DNA from: Nitrospirota bacterium
Lineage (GTDB): Bacteria > Nitrospirota_A > Leptospirillia > Leptospirillales > Leptospirillaceae
Assembly (NCBI GenBank): GCA_021838585.1
Contig: JAKCDE010000004.1
Span: forward strand, 62,001 to 126,000
Length of the DNA stretch: 64,000 nucleotides
Direction: 5' to 3'
Shown here one piece after another: positions 1-8,379 of this stretch; positions within the stretch are counted from its first letter, which is position 1, and every line of letters starts with the position of its first letter. A model generated the notes under the pieces. It had not been told where the DNA came from. It searched no databases and worked only from the letters and a program-made list of their open reading frames with translations. Made by a program: the position numbers and the translations under genes.

Positions 1-813
1 ACGCTCAAAACTCCGGAAAAGAACGGCAGCCCGATGGTTGTGATGAAGGGCGTAGGCGGTGCGGGCCAGCAGAAGAAGGGATCCCGGATGATGGTAGGGA
101 TATCGTTTCGAGAGGGAAAGAGCGGCGAGGAAAGCGGATTCGGCACCCGGGAGATTCCCCCGATCCAGAAGGAGATGGCCCCGGAGATAGGCATAGCGGA
201 GGCGGTCTTCTTTCGTGGCGTAGGAGCCCAGACGCGCCCGCGCTTCCTCCAGCATCGCCTCCGCCCTGCGGAGATTGCCCCGCTCCCGCCAGGAGTCGGC
301 AATGGCGAGCCGGGCCCGGAAGCCCCATGGGCTTTCGGGGTATAGGGTGAGGAGACGCGAAAGGATCCCCCGCCCTTCCGCTCCGAATCGCTGACGGATG
401 AGGTAGCGCCCCTCGCGGAAAAGGACCTCTCCCTTGTCCCAGCCCGGAGGGAGAACCGCCTCCGCCCTGCGGAAATAGACAAGGGGCTCCCTGAAGTTCC
501 GGGCTCCTTTTTGCAGGGCCTTTCGGCCATGGATTCTGGCCAGCAGAAGAAGGGCAGGCCCCCGGTAAATCGAATGGGGATGGGAGGAAAGAAGTTCGGA
601 GATGGCCTCTTCGGCCATTTTGAGGTGCTGGGATCTCAAATCCTTCCGCGCCACGGAAAGGAGTGTCAGATCGTCTTTCGGCCCTAACCTTCCCACGGGT
701 GCGGGGGTCGTTCTTCCAAGGGCCCCCGTAGAGAATCCGGAAAGCGACAGGAAAACAGCGAGGCCCGCGAGGACGATGACACGATTTTTGGAGGCGACCT
801 TCTTTGCCATCAT
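1..813 (-). CDS. Exported TPR-type protein, 3' end outside window
   Basis: This partial gene has 271 codons visible and runs off the left edge. It starts MMAKK at tandem ATGs (813 and 810) preceded by an AAGGAGAG SD. Residues 10-35 form a signal peptide (AGLAVFLSLSGFSTGALG) without a lipobox cysteine, so it is probably periplasmic. The rest is helical repeat sequence of TPR or Sel1-like character, such as LYPESPWGFRARLAIADS and LARTAYALHHNHRAAVLF, as in periplasmic scaffold or envelope-assembly proteins. It lies 86 nt downstream of the sigma-54 activator and may be co-transcribed. The exact function is not recognisable. The frame was chosen because it alone gives a signal peptide plus repeats; the longer overlapping frame is rich in Pro, Ser and Gly and looks non-coding. 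Confidence 0.75.
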   Translation of the reverse strand, partial: MMAKKVASKNRVIVLAGLAVFLSLSGFSTGALGRTTPAPVGRLGPKDDLTLLSVARKDLRSQHLKMAEEAISELLSSHPHSIYRGPALLLLARIHGRKALQKGARNFREPLVYFRRAEAVLPPGWDKGEVLFREGRYLIRQRFGAEGRGILSRLLTLYPESPWGFRARLAIADSWRERGNLRRAEAMLEEARARLGSYATKEDRLRYAYLRGHLLLDRGNLPGAESAFLAALSLSKRYPYHHPGSLLLLARTAYALHHNHRAAVLFRSFER

Positions 814-899
814 TATCGTCTCTCTCCTTGGGTTCATCAGCCTCGGGATTCTCCGGAACGTGCGGACCGGGAGATCGGGGAACCCTCACCACTTCTTGC

Positions 900-1976
900 T
901 CACGATATGCGGAATCGCCTGATTTTCTCGATCAATGTCGTTCGGTTGATTCCCAGGATTTCCGCGGCCTTTGAGCGATTTCCACTGGCTCGTTCAAGGG
1001 CCTGGAGAAGCAGGCTCCGCTCGAGGTCGCCCAGGAAGGACGCCAGGTTGAAGTCCTTTCCGAGAAGATCTCCTCCCATTGGGACCACCATCCTCTCCGC
1101 CCCGGCCGAAAACGGTTCCGGAGAAGAGTTTCTGGCCTCCGTCTCCATGATTTCCGGTTCCGCCTCGGGAGGGAGGAGGGGGGTTCCTTGCCGGCATATC
1201 TTTTCGGGGAGGTCGGAAATGTCGACTTTTTCTCCACCCGAAAGAACCAGGAGGCGTTCCATCACGTTTTCAAGCTCTCTCACATTTCCCGGCCATTCAT
1301 ACAGGGTCAGGGCATTCATGGCGGCGGGAGAGAGTGTGACCGGATCCCCCCGTCCTTCTTCCTGCCACCTTCTGATAAAAAAATCGATGAGAAGCGGGAT
1401 GTCTTCCGGGCGTTTGCGCAAGGGAGGAATTTCAACGGGAATGACGGCCAGCCTGTAGTAGAGATCCTCACGGAACCCACCAGAGCGGACCATTTCCTCG
1501 AGATTTCTGTGAGTGGCGGCCAGAACGCGGACGTTGGCGGTCCGGGGTTTTATCCCTCCCACCTTTTCATAGACTTTTTCCTGAAGAACCCGCAAAAGCT
1601 TGACCTGGAGGGTGACCGCCAACTCCCCGATCTCGTCAAAAAAAATGGTTCCTCCCTCCGCGACCTCGAATCGGCCGGCCCTTCCGTTCGACGCCCCGGT
1701 AAAGGCTCCTTTTTCATGGCCAAAGAGTTCGCTTTCCATGAGCCCCTCGGGAATGGCCCCGCAGTTAACCGGAACAAAGGGTGCGCGGGCTCTCGGACTT
1801 TCTTCGTGGAGGATCCGGGCGATTCTTTCCTTTCCCGTCCCGCTCTCTCCTGTAATCAGAACCGTAGACTCGCTCCTGGCCACGCGGGCGACCAGTTCAA
1901 GCAGTTCCGAAACCGGCCTGGATCGACCGATGAAGCGAACGGAAAAATCCGGGCGGGGGGAACCTTTCTTTGACAT
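900..1976 (-). CDS. Sigma-54-dependent transcriptional activator, no sensor domain
   Basis: This bacterial enhancer-binding protein of 358 aa has an AAA+ domain with Walker A GESGTGKE at 43-50, the sigma-54-contacting GAFTGA loop at 90-95 and Walker B FFDEIG near 113-118. A Fis-type HTH follows at the C-terminus (NRSKAAEILGINRTTLIEKI). Start 1976 (MSKKGSPRPDF) is chosen because an AAGGAGA SD sits just upstream. A longer in-frame extension would overlap queG and is low-complexity. There is essentially no N-terminal receiver, GAF or PAS domain, so activity is presumably controlled by a partner protein or by expression level, as in PspF-like regulators. Target promoters are unknown. It lies 70 nt downstream of queG. 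Confidence 0.93.
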   Translation of the reverse strand: MSKKGSPRPDFSVRFIGRSRPVSELLELVARVARSESTVLITGESGTGKERIARILHEESPRARAPFVPVNCGAIPEGLMESELFGHEKGAFTGASNGRAGRFEVAEGGTIFFDEIGELAVTLQVKLLRVLQEKVYEKVGGIKPRTANVRVLAATHRNLEEMVRSGGFREDLYYRLAVIPVEIPPLRKRPEDIPLLIDFFIRRWQEEGRGDPVTLSPAAMNALTLYEWPGNVRELENVMERLLVLSGGEKVDISDLPEKICRQGTPLLPPEAEPEIMETEARNSSPEPFSAGAERMVVPMGGDLLGKDFNLASFLGDLERSLLLQALERASGNRSKAAEILGINRTTLIEKIRRFRIS

Positions 1977-2046
1977 GGGTTCTCCTTCGGGTCCCAATAT
2001 CTCGCCCCCTCCATTCTGCGGAGGACGAGGCACTCTTTTCGCAAGA

Positions 2047-3021
2047 TTATATCGGACTCGACCTTTTTTCTCCATGCTCCGGAGCGCTTGCCCCTTTTTC
2101 GGACATCGCAGCCTCCCGAACCCTTTCAAGAAGTCGATGAACCGGAACCCTGGACAAAGCTCCATGGGTCTTTCTGAAGGCGCGCATGTCGGATTCCGTC
2201 GGATCCTCGACAGAAAGGAAGCGGGAAATCCCATCCACCGGGGAGCCGGGAAGTCGGTCCGCATTGTGGGGACAGACCTCCTGGCAGAGGTCGCATCCAA
2301 ACAGCCATCCCCCTCCATGGGATTTTCTGAGACCAGCCCCGTCGTCTCCCGGCCGTTCGATCGTCAGATAGCTGAGACATCGTCTGGCGTCGAGAAGATG
2401 GGGAGCTTCAAACGCATTCGTCGGACAGGCATCGAGACATCTTGAGCACGGGCCGCAGGGATCCCTGTCGGAGGAAGGGAGCGTTTTCTCAAGGAGGGGA
2501 GTCTTCAGGAGAAGGGATCCGATTGTAAACCAGGAGCCAAGACGCGGATGAAGCAGGAGGGTGTTTTTACCCATTTTCCCAAGACCGGCCATCTGGGCGT
2601 AGGACTTTTCAAGAATGCTTCCATGGTCCGGCTTGACCAGTGGTTTCTCTCCGGGGGGAAACAAGGGCGAGATTTCCGAGAGGATCCGGCCGAAGGCTTT
2701 TTCGAACCGGACATGATAATCCTCTCCCACCGCATAGCGCGCGATCTCGAGACCCCCTTGGGCCGGAGCAGGCCCGAAGGCTCCCGGGTCATAAGGCAGA
2801 AGAGCGAGAACGAGCGTCCGGTAACCGGGGTAGCCGTCAGAGATGGAGCGCCGCCTCGATGCCGTTCGCTCAAGATACTCGAGACTTCCCTGGCGGCCCC
2901 CGGAAAGCCATTCCATGAAAAACCCCCATTCAGGGGCAGGGGGAGGATCGACAAGAACGGCCCAGTCGAAAAACTCGCGGGCCATGGCCGGAGAAAGCGC
3001 TTCCATTATATCGCTGGCCAC
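2047..3021 (-). CDS. queG: Epoxyqueuosine reductase QueG
   Basis: This cobalamin-dependent iron-sulfur enzyme reduces epoxyqueuosine to queuosine at the tRNA wobble position 34. Cluster ligands are visible as CGPCSRCLDACP (Cys189, 192, 195, 199) and C215 plus CDLCQEVCP (243, 246, 250), giving two 4Fe-4S clusters. The family motif LEKSYAQMAGLGKMGKNTLLL follows Asp132, the position of the proposed general acid. Length (324 aa) is normal, but the N-terminus is slightly short. The GTG at 3021 has no strong SD, and the reading frame stays open upstream into the preceding gene, so the true start is uncertain. It sits between an HDOD protein and a sigma-54 activator on the same strand. Confidence 0.92.
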   Translation of the reverse strand: MASDIMEALSPAMAREFFDWAVLVDPPPAPEWGFFMEWLSGGRQGSLEYLERTASRRRSISDGYPGYRTLVLALLPYDPGAFGPAPAQGGLEIARYAVGEDYHVRFEKAFGRILSEISPLFPPGEKPLVKPDHGSILEKSYAQMAGLGKMGKNTLLLHPRLGSWFTIGSLLLKTPLLEKTLPSSDRDPCGPCSRCLDACPTNAFEAPHLLDARRCLSYLTIERPGDDGAGLRKSHGGGWLFGCDLCQEVCPHNADRLPGSPVDGISRFLSVEDPTESDMRAFRKTHGALSRVPVHRLLERVREAAMSEKGASAPEHGEKRSSPI

Positions 3022-3058
3022 TACGTCCGGAGCGGAGAGGTCTTGAGAAAAGGAACGG

Positions 3059-3934
3059 TCAGAAATCCGGAGCCTCCAGCTTGGGGAGGTTCTCCATCAT
3101 AAGCTGCAGAACGACCTCCAGCTGTTTTTCCGTCAGATCCAGGGAGCGGAGGGCGTCGAACATCGTAGACTCCGGACAGGGGGCCTCCTCGAGGCCGAAC
3201 CCGGCGAGGGTTGCCAGACCGTCCGCAAGAGCGATGATCGATGTTTCCAGCTGGTATGAAGGAGACTTCGAAGGATTGTTGTGCCATCCTATCGGAACAC
3301 GGATCGAGGAGGGAAAATGCCAGAAATAGGCCAGACGGAATCCGACAAAGGCGTGGCTCGCCCCGAACAGATCCTCTTCAAACTTCCAGTCCGGAATTCC
3401 CGGATCCTTCCTCATCAACTCGGGGATCCAGGGTTCAAAGTCAAGATAGTAGATCACCTTCCCGAAGTCGTGGAGCAAGCCTGCCGTCGCCAGATCCTCC
3501 GGTTGACCGACCCCCAGATTTTCTCCGAGTATCCGGGAAAGGATCGAAACGGCAAAGGAATGCTTCCAGAGCTTGATAACCCCTTCGCGGCCGGCCACAA
3601 GCTGAAGAACCGACATCGATAGAATCAGGCCCCGGATTCCGTTCAGGCCCAGGAGGAGGATCGCCTCACGGATCATTCCGATCTTCCCGGAGCGGGCATA
3701 ATAAGGGGAATTCGCCACTTTGAGGATTCGGGCGGCCATCGACTGGTCTTCTTCGATAATCCGCGCCAGGCGGGCCATGGAGACATCAGGGTCGTCAAGA
3801 TAGGCGAGAGCCGTCCGGACGATGACCGGAAGGGTTGGCAGATGGTCGATGCTGGATATTCTTTCGAAAAGCTTGTCGGTCGAGGGCCGGGCCTTTTGAG
3901 AAGAGTTCGGGGAGAAGGAGGGGTTCTGATTCAT
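3059..3934 (-). CDS. HDOD domain signalling protein
   Basis: This 291-aa protein carries an HDOD (HD-related output) domain at about 25-230, recognisable from LPTLPVIVRTALAYLDDPDVS, IIEEDQSMAARILKVANSPYY and GLLHDFGKVIYYL. HDOD proteins are regulatory relatives of HD phosphohydrolases, usually linked to cyclic-di-GMP, motility or stress signalling. Start 3934 (MNQNPSF) is preferred over the ATG at 3979 because GGAG lies about 9 nt upstream of it. It is followed on the same strand by queG after 37 nt. The output partner is unknown. Confidence 0.85.
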   Translation of the reverse strand: MNQNPSFSPNSSQKARPSTDKLFERISSIDHLPTLPVIVRTALAYLDDPDVSMARLARIIEEDQSMAARILKVANSPYYARSGKIGMIREAILLLGLNGIRGLILSMSVLQLVAGREGVIKLWKHSFAVSILSRILGENLGVGQPEDLATAGLLHDFGKVIYYLDFEPWIPELMRKDPGIPDWKFEEDLFGASHAFVGFRLAYFWHFPSSIRVPIGWHNNPSKSPSYQLETSIIALADGLATLAGFGLEEAPCPESTMFDALRSLDLTEKQLEVVLQLMMENLPKLEAPDF

Positions 3935-4007
3935 GCAATTTTCTCCGAAATGTTCCCGAAGATCAGGATCAAACGGCATCCCCGGGGATTTTCTCTCCCC
4001 TTCTTCC

Positions 4008-4382
4008 TCAAGGCTCTATCGAACTGATCCTTTGATGGACCGTCTCCTTGACGGCTTTTTCAAGCGCCCCGTCAAAGCTGTCGAGCATATCCTTCGGAAC
4101 TCCCGATTCGGGGGTCAAAAGGAGAAGGCGGCTCCGTGCCGCCCGAAGCCAATCCTCACCCCACCGAAGCCAGAAATCGGCCGAAGAAGCTTCCGGAGTG
4201 GTGACATAGATTTCCAGAATTCCCATTTTTCTGAGGCGGTCCATCAGGGATGCCGTCACCCGTTCGCCGGCCCGAACGACAAGCCTTCCCTGATTGTCGC
4301 GAACATCCGCCGCCAAAGGCTCTGCGGGTGGGGAATGCTCTTTCGTCAGTTCAATCCGGACAAAAGGGTCCACCTCTCCCAC
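4008..4382 (-). CDS. Small protein resembling the N-terminal module of HD-GYP proteins
   Basis: This 124-aa protein starts at GTG with an AAGGAGAT SD inside the 3' end of the upstream lipoate ligase-like gene (32-nt overlap). The central stretch (DVRDNQGRLVVRAGERVTASLMDRLRKMG) resembles the short module often found N-terminal to HD-GYP phosphodiesterases, but no HD domain follows. The C-terminal 60 residues are helical and unrecognised. No enzymatic motif is visible. Its position at the end of the glycine cleavage cluster may be operonic convenience. The function is unassigned. Confidence 0.7.
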   Translation of the reverse strand: MGEVDPFVRIELTKEHSPPAEPLAADVRDNQGRLVVRAGERVTASLMDRLRKMGILEIYVTTPEASSADFWLRWGEDWLRAARSRLLLLTPESGVPKDMLDSFDGALEKAVKETVHQRISSIEP

Positions 4383-5079
4383 CGGCTATCTCCTTTGCCA
4401 TTAAGGCCTTGTCGATCCTATCCCTACCTATCGAACAATACCATTCTTCGAAGAGTCCTGACAAGACTTCCGGATTTTCCCCGGGAATCTGAAGGGACCC
4501 CTGGTAGACGATCGCCCCGCGTCCGACGGCCAATGCCCCCCCAAGGACCTTGACGCCGTTTTGCATCAGGTCCCCCCGGACGCTCTCCCTGAAACAGAAG
4601 GATCCGCTGGATGCTTTTGATGATGAATTGTCAGAAGGAGACGTCGACGTACACCGGGACTCCATGGTTGTGGAATATCCGGCCCAAAGAAGGAAATCCG
4701 CAAAGGCAGCGTGGAGTCTTTCATAAAAAAGGGGCCAGTTCCGGGATTCTGGGGAAATCGCGTTTCGCGGAAAGAACAGAGAAAGGCAAAGATCCTGACC
4801 ATGGAGAACCGCCCCGCCACCTGTCTGGCGCAAGGCAATTGTTTCCGGGGGCAATCCCCAATCCGGGGGAATGACTCCGGACCATGTCCGCCCGACCGTG
4901 GCCCCGGAAGATATTCTGTAGAGCCGCAGGATTCCCGTTCGCCCCGGCTTTACCAGGGAACTGAGCTCTTTGTCACGCGCCATCTGCCCGAGCGCGGTTC
5001 CAGCTCCGTCGACCAGCAGAACCCATCGATCGGAAACAATCCCCGGCTCTTTCGCATGGGCGTCTCCGATCACGGTCAT
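4351..5079 (-). CDS. Lipoate-protein ligase A family protein
   Basis: This 242-aa protein of the BPL/LplA/LipB fold would attach or transfer lipoyl groups. It shows the RQTGGGAVLHGQDLCLSL ligand-binding segment (84-101) and the catalytic-type lysine in GVKVLGGALAVGRG (Lys177). Its ATG overlaps the gcvPB stop by one base (TGATG), so the two are translationally coupled. The obvious substrate is the neighbouring lipoyl carrier GcvH. The family includes ligases, octanoyltransferases and amidotransferases, which sequence alone does not separate. The segment around 140-170 is unusually rich in Ser, Thr and Cys and is probably an insertion loop. Confidence 0.82.
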   Translation of the reverse strand: MTVIGDAHAKEPGIVSDRWVLLVDGAGTALGQMARDKELSSLVKPGRTGILRLYRISSGATVGRTWSGVIPPDWGLPPETIALRQTGGGAVLHGQDLCLSLFFPRNAISPESRNWPLFYERLHAAFADFLLWAGYSTTMESRCTSTSPSDNSSSKASSGSFCFRESVRGDLMQNGVKVLGGALAVGRGAIVYQGSLQIPGENPEVLSGLFEEWYCSIGRDRIDKALMAKEIAGGRGGPFCPD

Positions 5080-6581
5080 CAGAGAGCGCGTAGGGAAGCC
5101 GGGTCGGCAAGGACGGGATCCCGGGCCGCCGACACCTCGTCGGGTCTTGAGACCGGTGTGCGGCGGGGCGCCTCCTTGACCCTTGACGGATTGCTCCGGG
5201 CCCGTTCGACGATCTTCCGGAAATCCTCGGCAAAACGGTCCAGCGTCTCCTTCGACTCCGTCTCGGTGGGCTCGATCATCATGGCCTCGGGGACAATGAG
5301 CGGAAATGATATCGTGGGAGCGTAATACCCGGCATCGAGTATCTCCTTGGCAAGATCCGAAGCATGAAGGCCTTCGGCGCCTAGTTCTTTCGCCGAAAGG
5401 ACGAACTCATGGGCACAGAGTCCGGATCCGGTTCTTGGAAGAGTCCCCGATAAGCGGGCTCGGAGATAGTTTGCGTTGAGAAGGGCGTAGAGGGCTACCC
5501 GCCGGACGCCTTCCGCTCCAAGCATCTGCAAATATCCGAGGGCTCTCAAAAGCACAAGGGAAGATCCGATGAATGACCGGATCGGTCCGATTGAGGTCTT
5601 TGGCGAAACCAGGGAAAAGCGTTCCCCCTCTTTCCGGATGCGGGGAGAGGGCAGGAAAGGCGCCAGATGGGCCTTGACGCCGACCGGTCCGGAACCAGGT
5701 CCGCCGCCCCCGTGGGGGGTGGCCAACGTCTTGTGGGTGTTGATGTGGACGATGTCGAAACCCAGGTCGCCGGGTCTCAAAAGTCCCATGAAGGCATTGA
5801 AATTGGCCCCATCCATGTAAAGAAGGGCGCCGGAGGCTTTGACCATGGCCACCATCTTGAGGAGATCCTTTTCGAAAATGCCCAGCGTGCTCGGGACAGT
5901 CATCATCACAAGCGCCGTTCTTTCTGACAAGGCCTCTTCGAGATGGGCCAGATCCACTCCGCCATCGTTTCCCGAAGGAAGAACGCGGACGGAAAATCCA
6001 CCCATTGCCGCGCTGGCGGGATTGGTCCCGTGAGCCGAATCCGGAATCAGGATTTCCGTCCGTCCCCGGTCTCCTCTGGACTCGAAATAGCGCCTTGCGA
6101 TCAGGATCCCGGTCAGTTCTCCATGGGCCCCGGCTGCCGGAGCCAGGGTCACGGCCTCCATCCCGAGGAGATGGCCTAATAACTCCTCGAGGGTGTAAAG
6201 TGACTCCAGCAATCCCTGCATCCCTTCCGGCGCGATCCTTGGATGGAGGTCGCGGAACCCCGCAATCTCCGGAATCCTGTCCATTATTTTGGGATTGTAT
6301 TTCATCGTGCAGGAGCCAAGAGGGTAGAAATGGGTATCGACCCCGCGATTCAGATGGGAGAGGCGGGTAAAGTGCCGGACCACGTCAAGCTCCGACAGCT
6401 CCGGAAGGGAGAGAGGGGATTCCCTTCTTAGACCTTCGGGACAGCGGGTCTCAAAAATCTCGGGAGGGACCCCCGGCGGGAATACACCTCGGGCTCCCGG
6501 ACGGCTTTTCTGCCAGAGGGTGGGTTCCATCGGAGGCCTCATGGATTCTGGCATCTCGCCACCGGACATTTCAGGGGACAT
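5079..6581 (-). CDS. gcvPB: Glycine dehydrogenase (decarboxylating) subunit 2
   Basis: This is the PLP-binding half of the two-subunit P-protein. With GcvPA it decarboxylates glycine and passes aminomethyl to lipoyl-GcvH. The PLP lysine is Lys284 in NTHKTLATPHGGGGPGSGPV. Other family blocks are HFYPLGSCTMKYNPK (84-98) and DSAHGTNPASAAM (181-193). Length (500 aa) is typical. It lies 30 nt downstream of gcvPA in the T-H-PA-PB order. The first 25 residues are poorly conserved, so a slightly later start is possible. Confidence 0.97.
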   Translation of the reverse strand: MSPEMSGGEMPESMRPPMEPTLWQKSRPGARGVFPPGVPPEIFETRCPEGLRRESPLSLPELSELDVVRHFTRLSHLNRGVDTHFYPLGSCTMKYNPKIMDRIPEIAGFRDLHPRIAPEGMQGLLESLYTLEELLGHLLGMEAVTLAPAAGAHGELTGILIARRYFESRGDRGRTEILIPDSAHGTNPASAAMGGFSVRVLPSGNDGGVDLAHLEEALSERTALVMMTVPSTLGIFEKDLLKMVAMVKASGALLYMDGANFNAFMGLLRPGDLGFDIVHINTHKTLATPHGGGGPGSGPVGVKAHLAPFLPSPRIRKEGERFSLVSPKTSIGPIRSFIGSSLVLLRALGYLQMLGAEGVRRVALYALLNANYLRARLSGTLPRTGSGLCAHEFVLSAKELGAEGLHASDLAKEILDAGYYAPTISFPLIVPEAMMIEPTETESKETLDRFAEDFRKIVERARSNPSRVKEAPRRTPVSRPDEVSAARDPVLADPASLRAL

Positions 6582-6611
6582 CTCTGTTTTACCTCGTTTT
6601 ATGAAAACCCA

Positions 6612-7976
6612 TCAGTGGACAAGATAGTGCCGAACGATCTCGACGGTTCGTGCGATTTCGGTTTCCGAGCGAACTTCCGTCGCACACCAAAGCATTCTCC
6701 GGCCCCAGGCGGGCCCCAGAAGAGCTCCGAGAGGAAGCCCCCCGAGAATGCCGTTCTGCAGAAGATGACGGCTCAGATCGTCGGCCTCCAGTGGAAGCTC
6801 AAGTACGAATTCGTGAAAAAAGTCGGCATCGGGGTTTACGAGGGAAACGCCCGGAATTGTCCGGAGCCTTGAGCAAAGGTCGTGGGCGTTGGACCACGAT
6901 CCGGCGGCCGCCCGCCTCAAGCCTTCCGGTCCGAGAAGGGACATATAGACCAGGGCCTGCAATGCCAGAAGGGTCTCATTGCTGCAGATGTTCGAATTCG
7001 CCTTTTCCCGCCGAATATGCTGCTCCCGGGCCTGAAGGGTCAGAACGAAACACTGACGTCCTTCCCGATCTTTCGTCAACCCTGCCAGCCGGCCAGGAAT
7101 TCGACGCACGAATTTTTTCCGGGCGGAAAGAAGCCCGAGATAGGGTCCGCCGGAAGAAAGCGGAAGCCCCAGGGGCTGGCCTTCACCCGTGGCAAGGTCA
7201 GCCCCCCATTCGCCCGGGGACTTCATAAGAGCCAGACAATGCGGATTGGCGTGAATGATGAATAGTCCCCCGGCCTCATGGAGAAGATCGGACACCCCTT
7301 CGAACTGATCGATCGTTCCCAGGAATGTCGGGGTTGCGCCGACAAAGCATGCGACATTCGGCCCTACGCTTTTCCCGAGTGCAGAACGGGAGGTCTTTCC
7401 TCCTTCCAGTGGAATGACCTCCACCCGGACGGACATTCCCTCGAGATAGGTCTCCACTACAGAACGGTATTCCGGATCGATTCCTTCCGAAAGCAGGACC
7501 ACCGATCTTTCCGTTTCACGGACAGCCACAAGAACGGCCTCGGCCAGGGCCGTCGCTCCGTCGTACAGAGAGGCATTGGCAAGATCCATTCCGTATAGCC
7601 TTGCGATTGCGGTCTGGAACTCGAAAATGGCCTGGAGGAGTCCCTGGGAAGCCTCCGGCTGATACGGGGTGTAGGATGTAAGGAACTCCCCTCTTCCGAC
7701 CAGGGCGGAAACCGCTGCCGGAATGAAATGGTCATAGGCCCCCGCCCCCCGGAAAACGACCGCACGGGAAGAGGAAAGATTCCGGTCCCCCCGGGACGAA
7801 AACCATTCCATCAGGGCCCGCTCGTCCTTTCCTCCGCCCAAAGGAGAAAGATCCGGCGGACCGGAGGCCGGCATCGACTGAGAGAAGACAGAGAGAAGAT
7901 CCTCGATGGTGTCCAGGCCGAGGAGGTCAAGCATTTCGCGTGTTTCCGACTCTGTGTGGGGAATGAAATCGGCCAT
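6612..7976 (-). CDS. gcvPA: Glycine dehydrogenase (decarboxylating) subunit 1
   Basis: This is the second half of the split P-protein (454 aa). Start 7976 (MADFIPHTESETREML) matches the usual family N-terminus YIPHT and leaves a 4-nt gap to gcvH. A longer frame running back through gcvH is rejected. Family blocks include FRGAGAYDHFIPAAV, FLTSYTPYQPEASQGLLQ and YDGATALAEA. It pairs with the adjacent gcvPB to form the decarboxylase. Confidence 0.97.
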   Translation of the reverse strand: MADFIPHTESETREMLDLLGLDTIEDLLSVFSQSMPASGPPDLSPLGGGKDERALMEWFSSRGDRNLSSSRAVVFRGAGAYDHFIPAAVSALVGRGEFLTSYTPYQPEASQGLLQAIFEFQTAIARLYGMDLANASLYDGATALAEAVLVAVRETERSVVLLSEGIDPEYRSVVETYLEGMSVRVEVIPLEGGKTSRSALGKSVGPNVACFVGATPTFLGTIDQFEGVSDLLHEAGGLFIIHANPHCLALMKSPGEWGADLATGEGQPLGLPLSSGGPYLGLLSARKKFVRRIPGRLAGLTKDREGRQCFVLTLQAREQHIRREKANSNICSNETLLALQALVYMSLLGPEGLRRAAAGSWSNAHDLCSRLRTIPGVSLVNPDADFFHEFVLELPLEADDLSRHLLQNGILGGLPLGALLGPAWGRRMLWCATEVRSETEIARTVEIVRHYLVH

Positions 7977-7980
7977 CGGA

Positions 7981-8379
7981 TCAGTGTCCTCCAGCCGTTC
8001 CTGAGGACAGAAGCGCCTGGTATCCTTTTTCGTCGAGAAGGGAGTCCCACTCCGCGGCATTGTCGATCCTGAGCTCGAAAAGCCAGCCTGCCCCATAGGG
8101 ATCTGCGTTGACCAGAGCCGGATTGGACTCGATCGAACCGTTGACCGCCACGACTTCCCCGCCCATGGGAGCATAGATCGAAAAAGCGGCTTTCACAGAC
8201 TCGATGATCGCCACCTCGGCCCCCTGAGGGACCTTCTTCCCGATTTTTGGGAGCTCGACAAAGACGACGTCAGTGATCTCCTTCTGGGCAAATTCCGTTA
8301 TTCCCACACGCATCCGGGAGGCATCCCCGAAGGACTGGATCCACTCATGAGTCGGGGTATAGCGCCGTTCTGAACTCAC
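7981..8379 (-). CDS. gcvH: Glycine cleavage system H protein
   Basis: This is the lipoyl carrier of the glycine cleavage system (132 aa). The lipoylated lysine is Lys63 in EVAIIESVKAAFSIYAP. The N-terminal YTPTHEWI and the GITEFAQKEITDVVFVELP segment are diagnostic. It starts at GTG overlapping the gcvT stop (GTGA, 4 nt). The FSIYAP after the lysine differs slightly from the common SDVYAP but should not affect lipoylation. Confidence 0.97.
   Translation of the reverse strand: MSSERRYTPTHEWIQSFGDASRMRVGITEFAQKEITDVVFVELPKIGKKVPQGAEVAIIESVKAAFSIYAPMGGEVVAVNGSIESNPALVNADPYGAGWLFELRIDNAAEWDSLLDEKGYQALLSSGTAGGH

Noticed and set aside
5..892. 295-aa minus-strand frame rich in Pro, Gly and Ser
   Set aside because: It shadows the exported TPR gene in a neighbouring frame; only that neighbouring frame gives an SD, a signal peptide and repeat structure.
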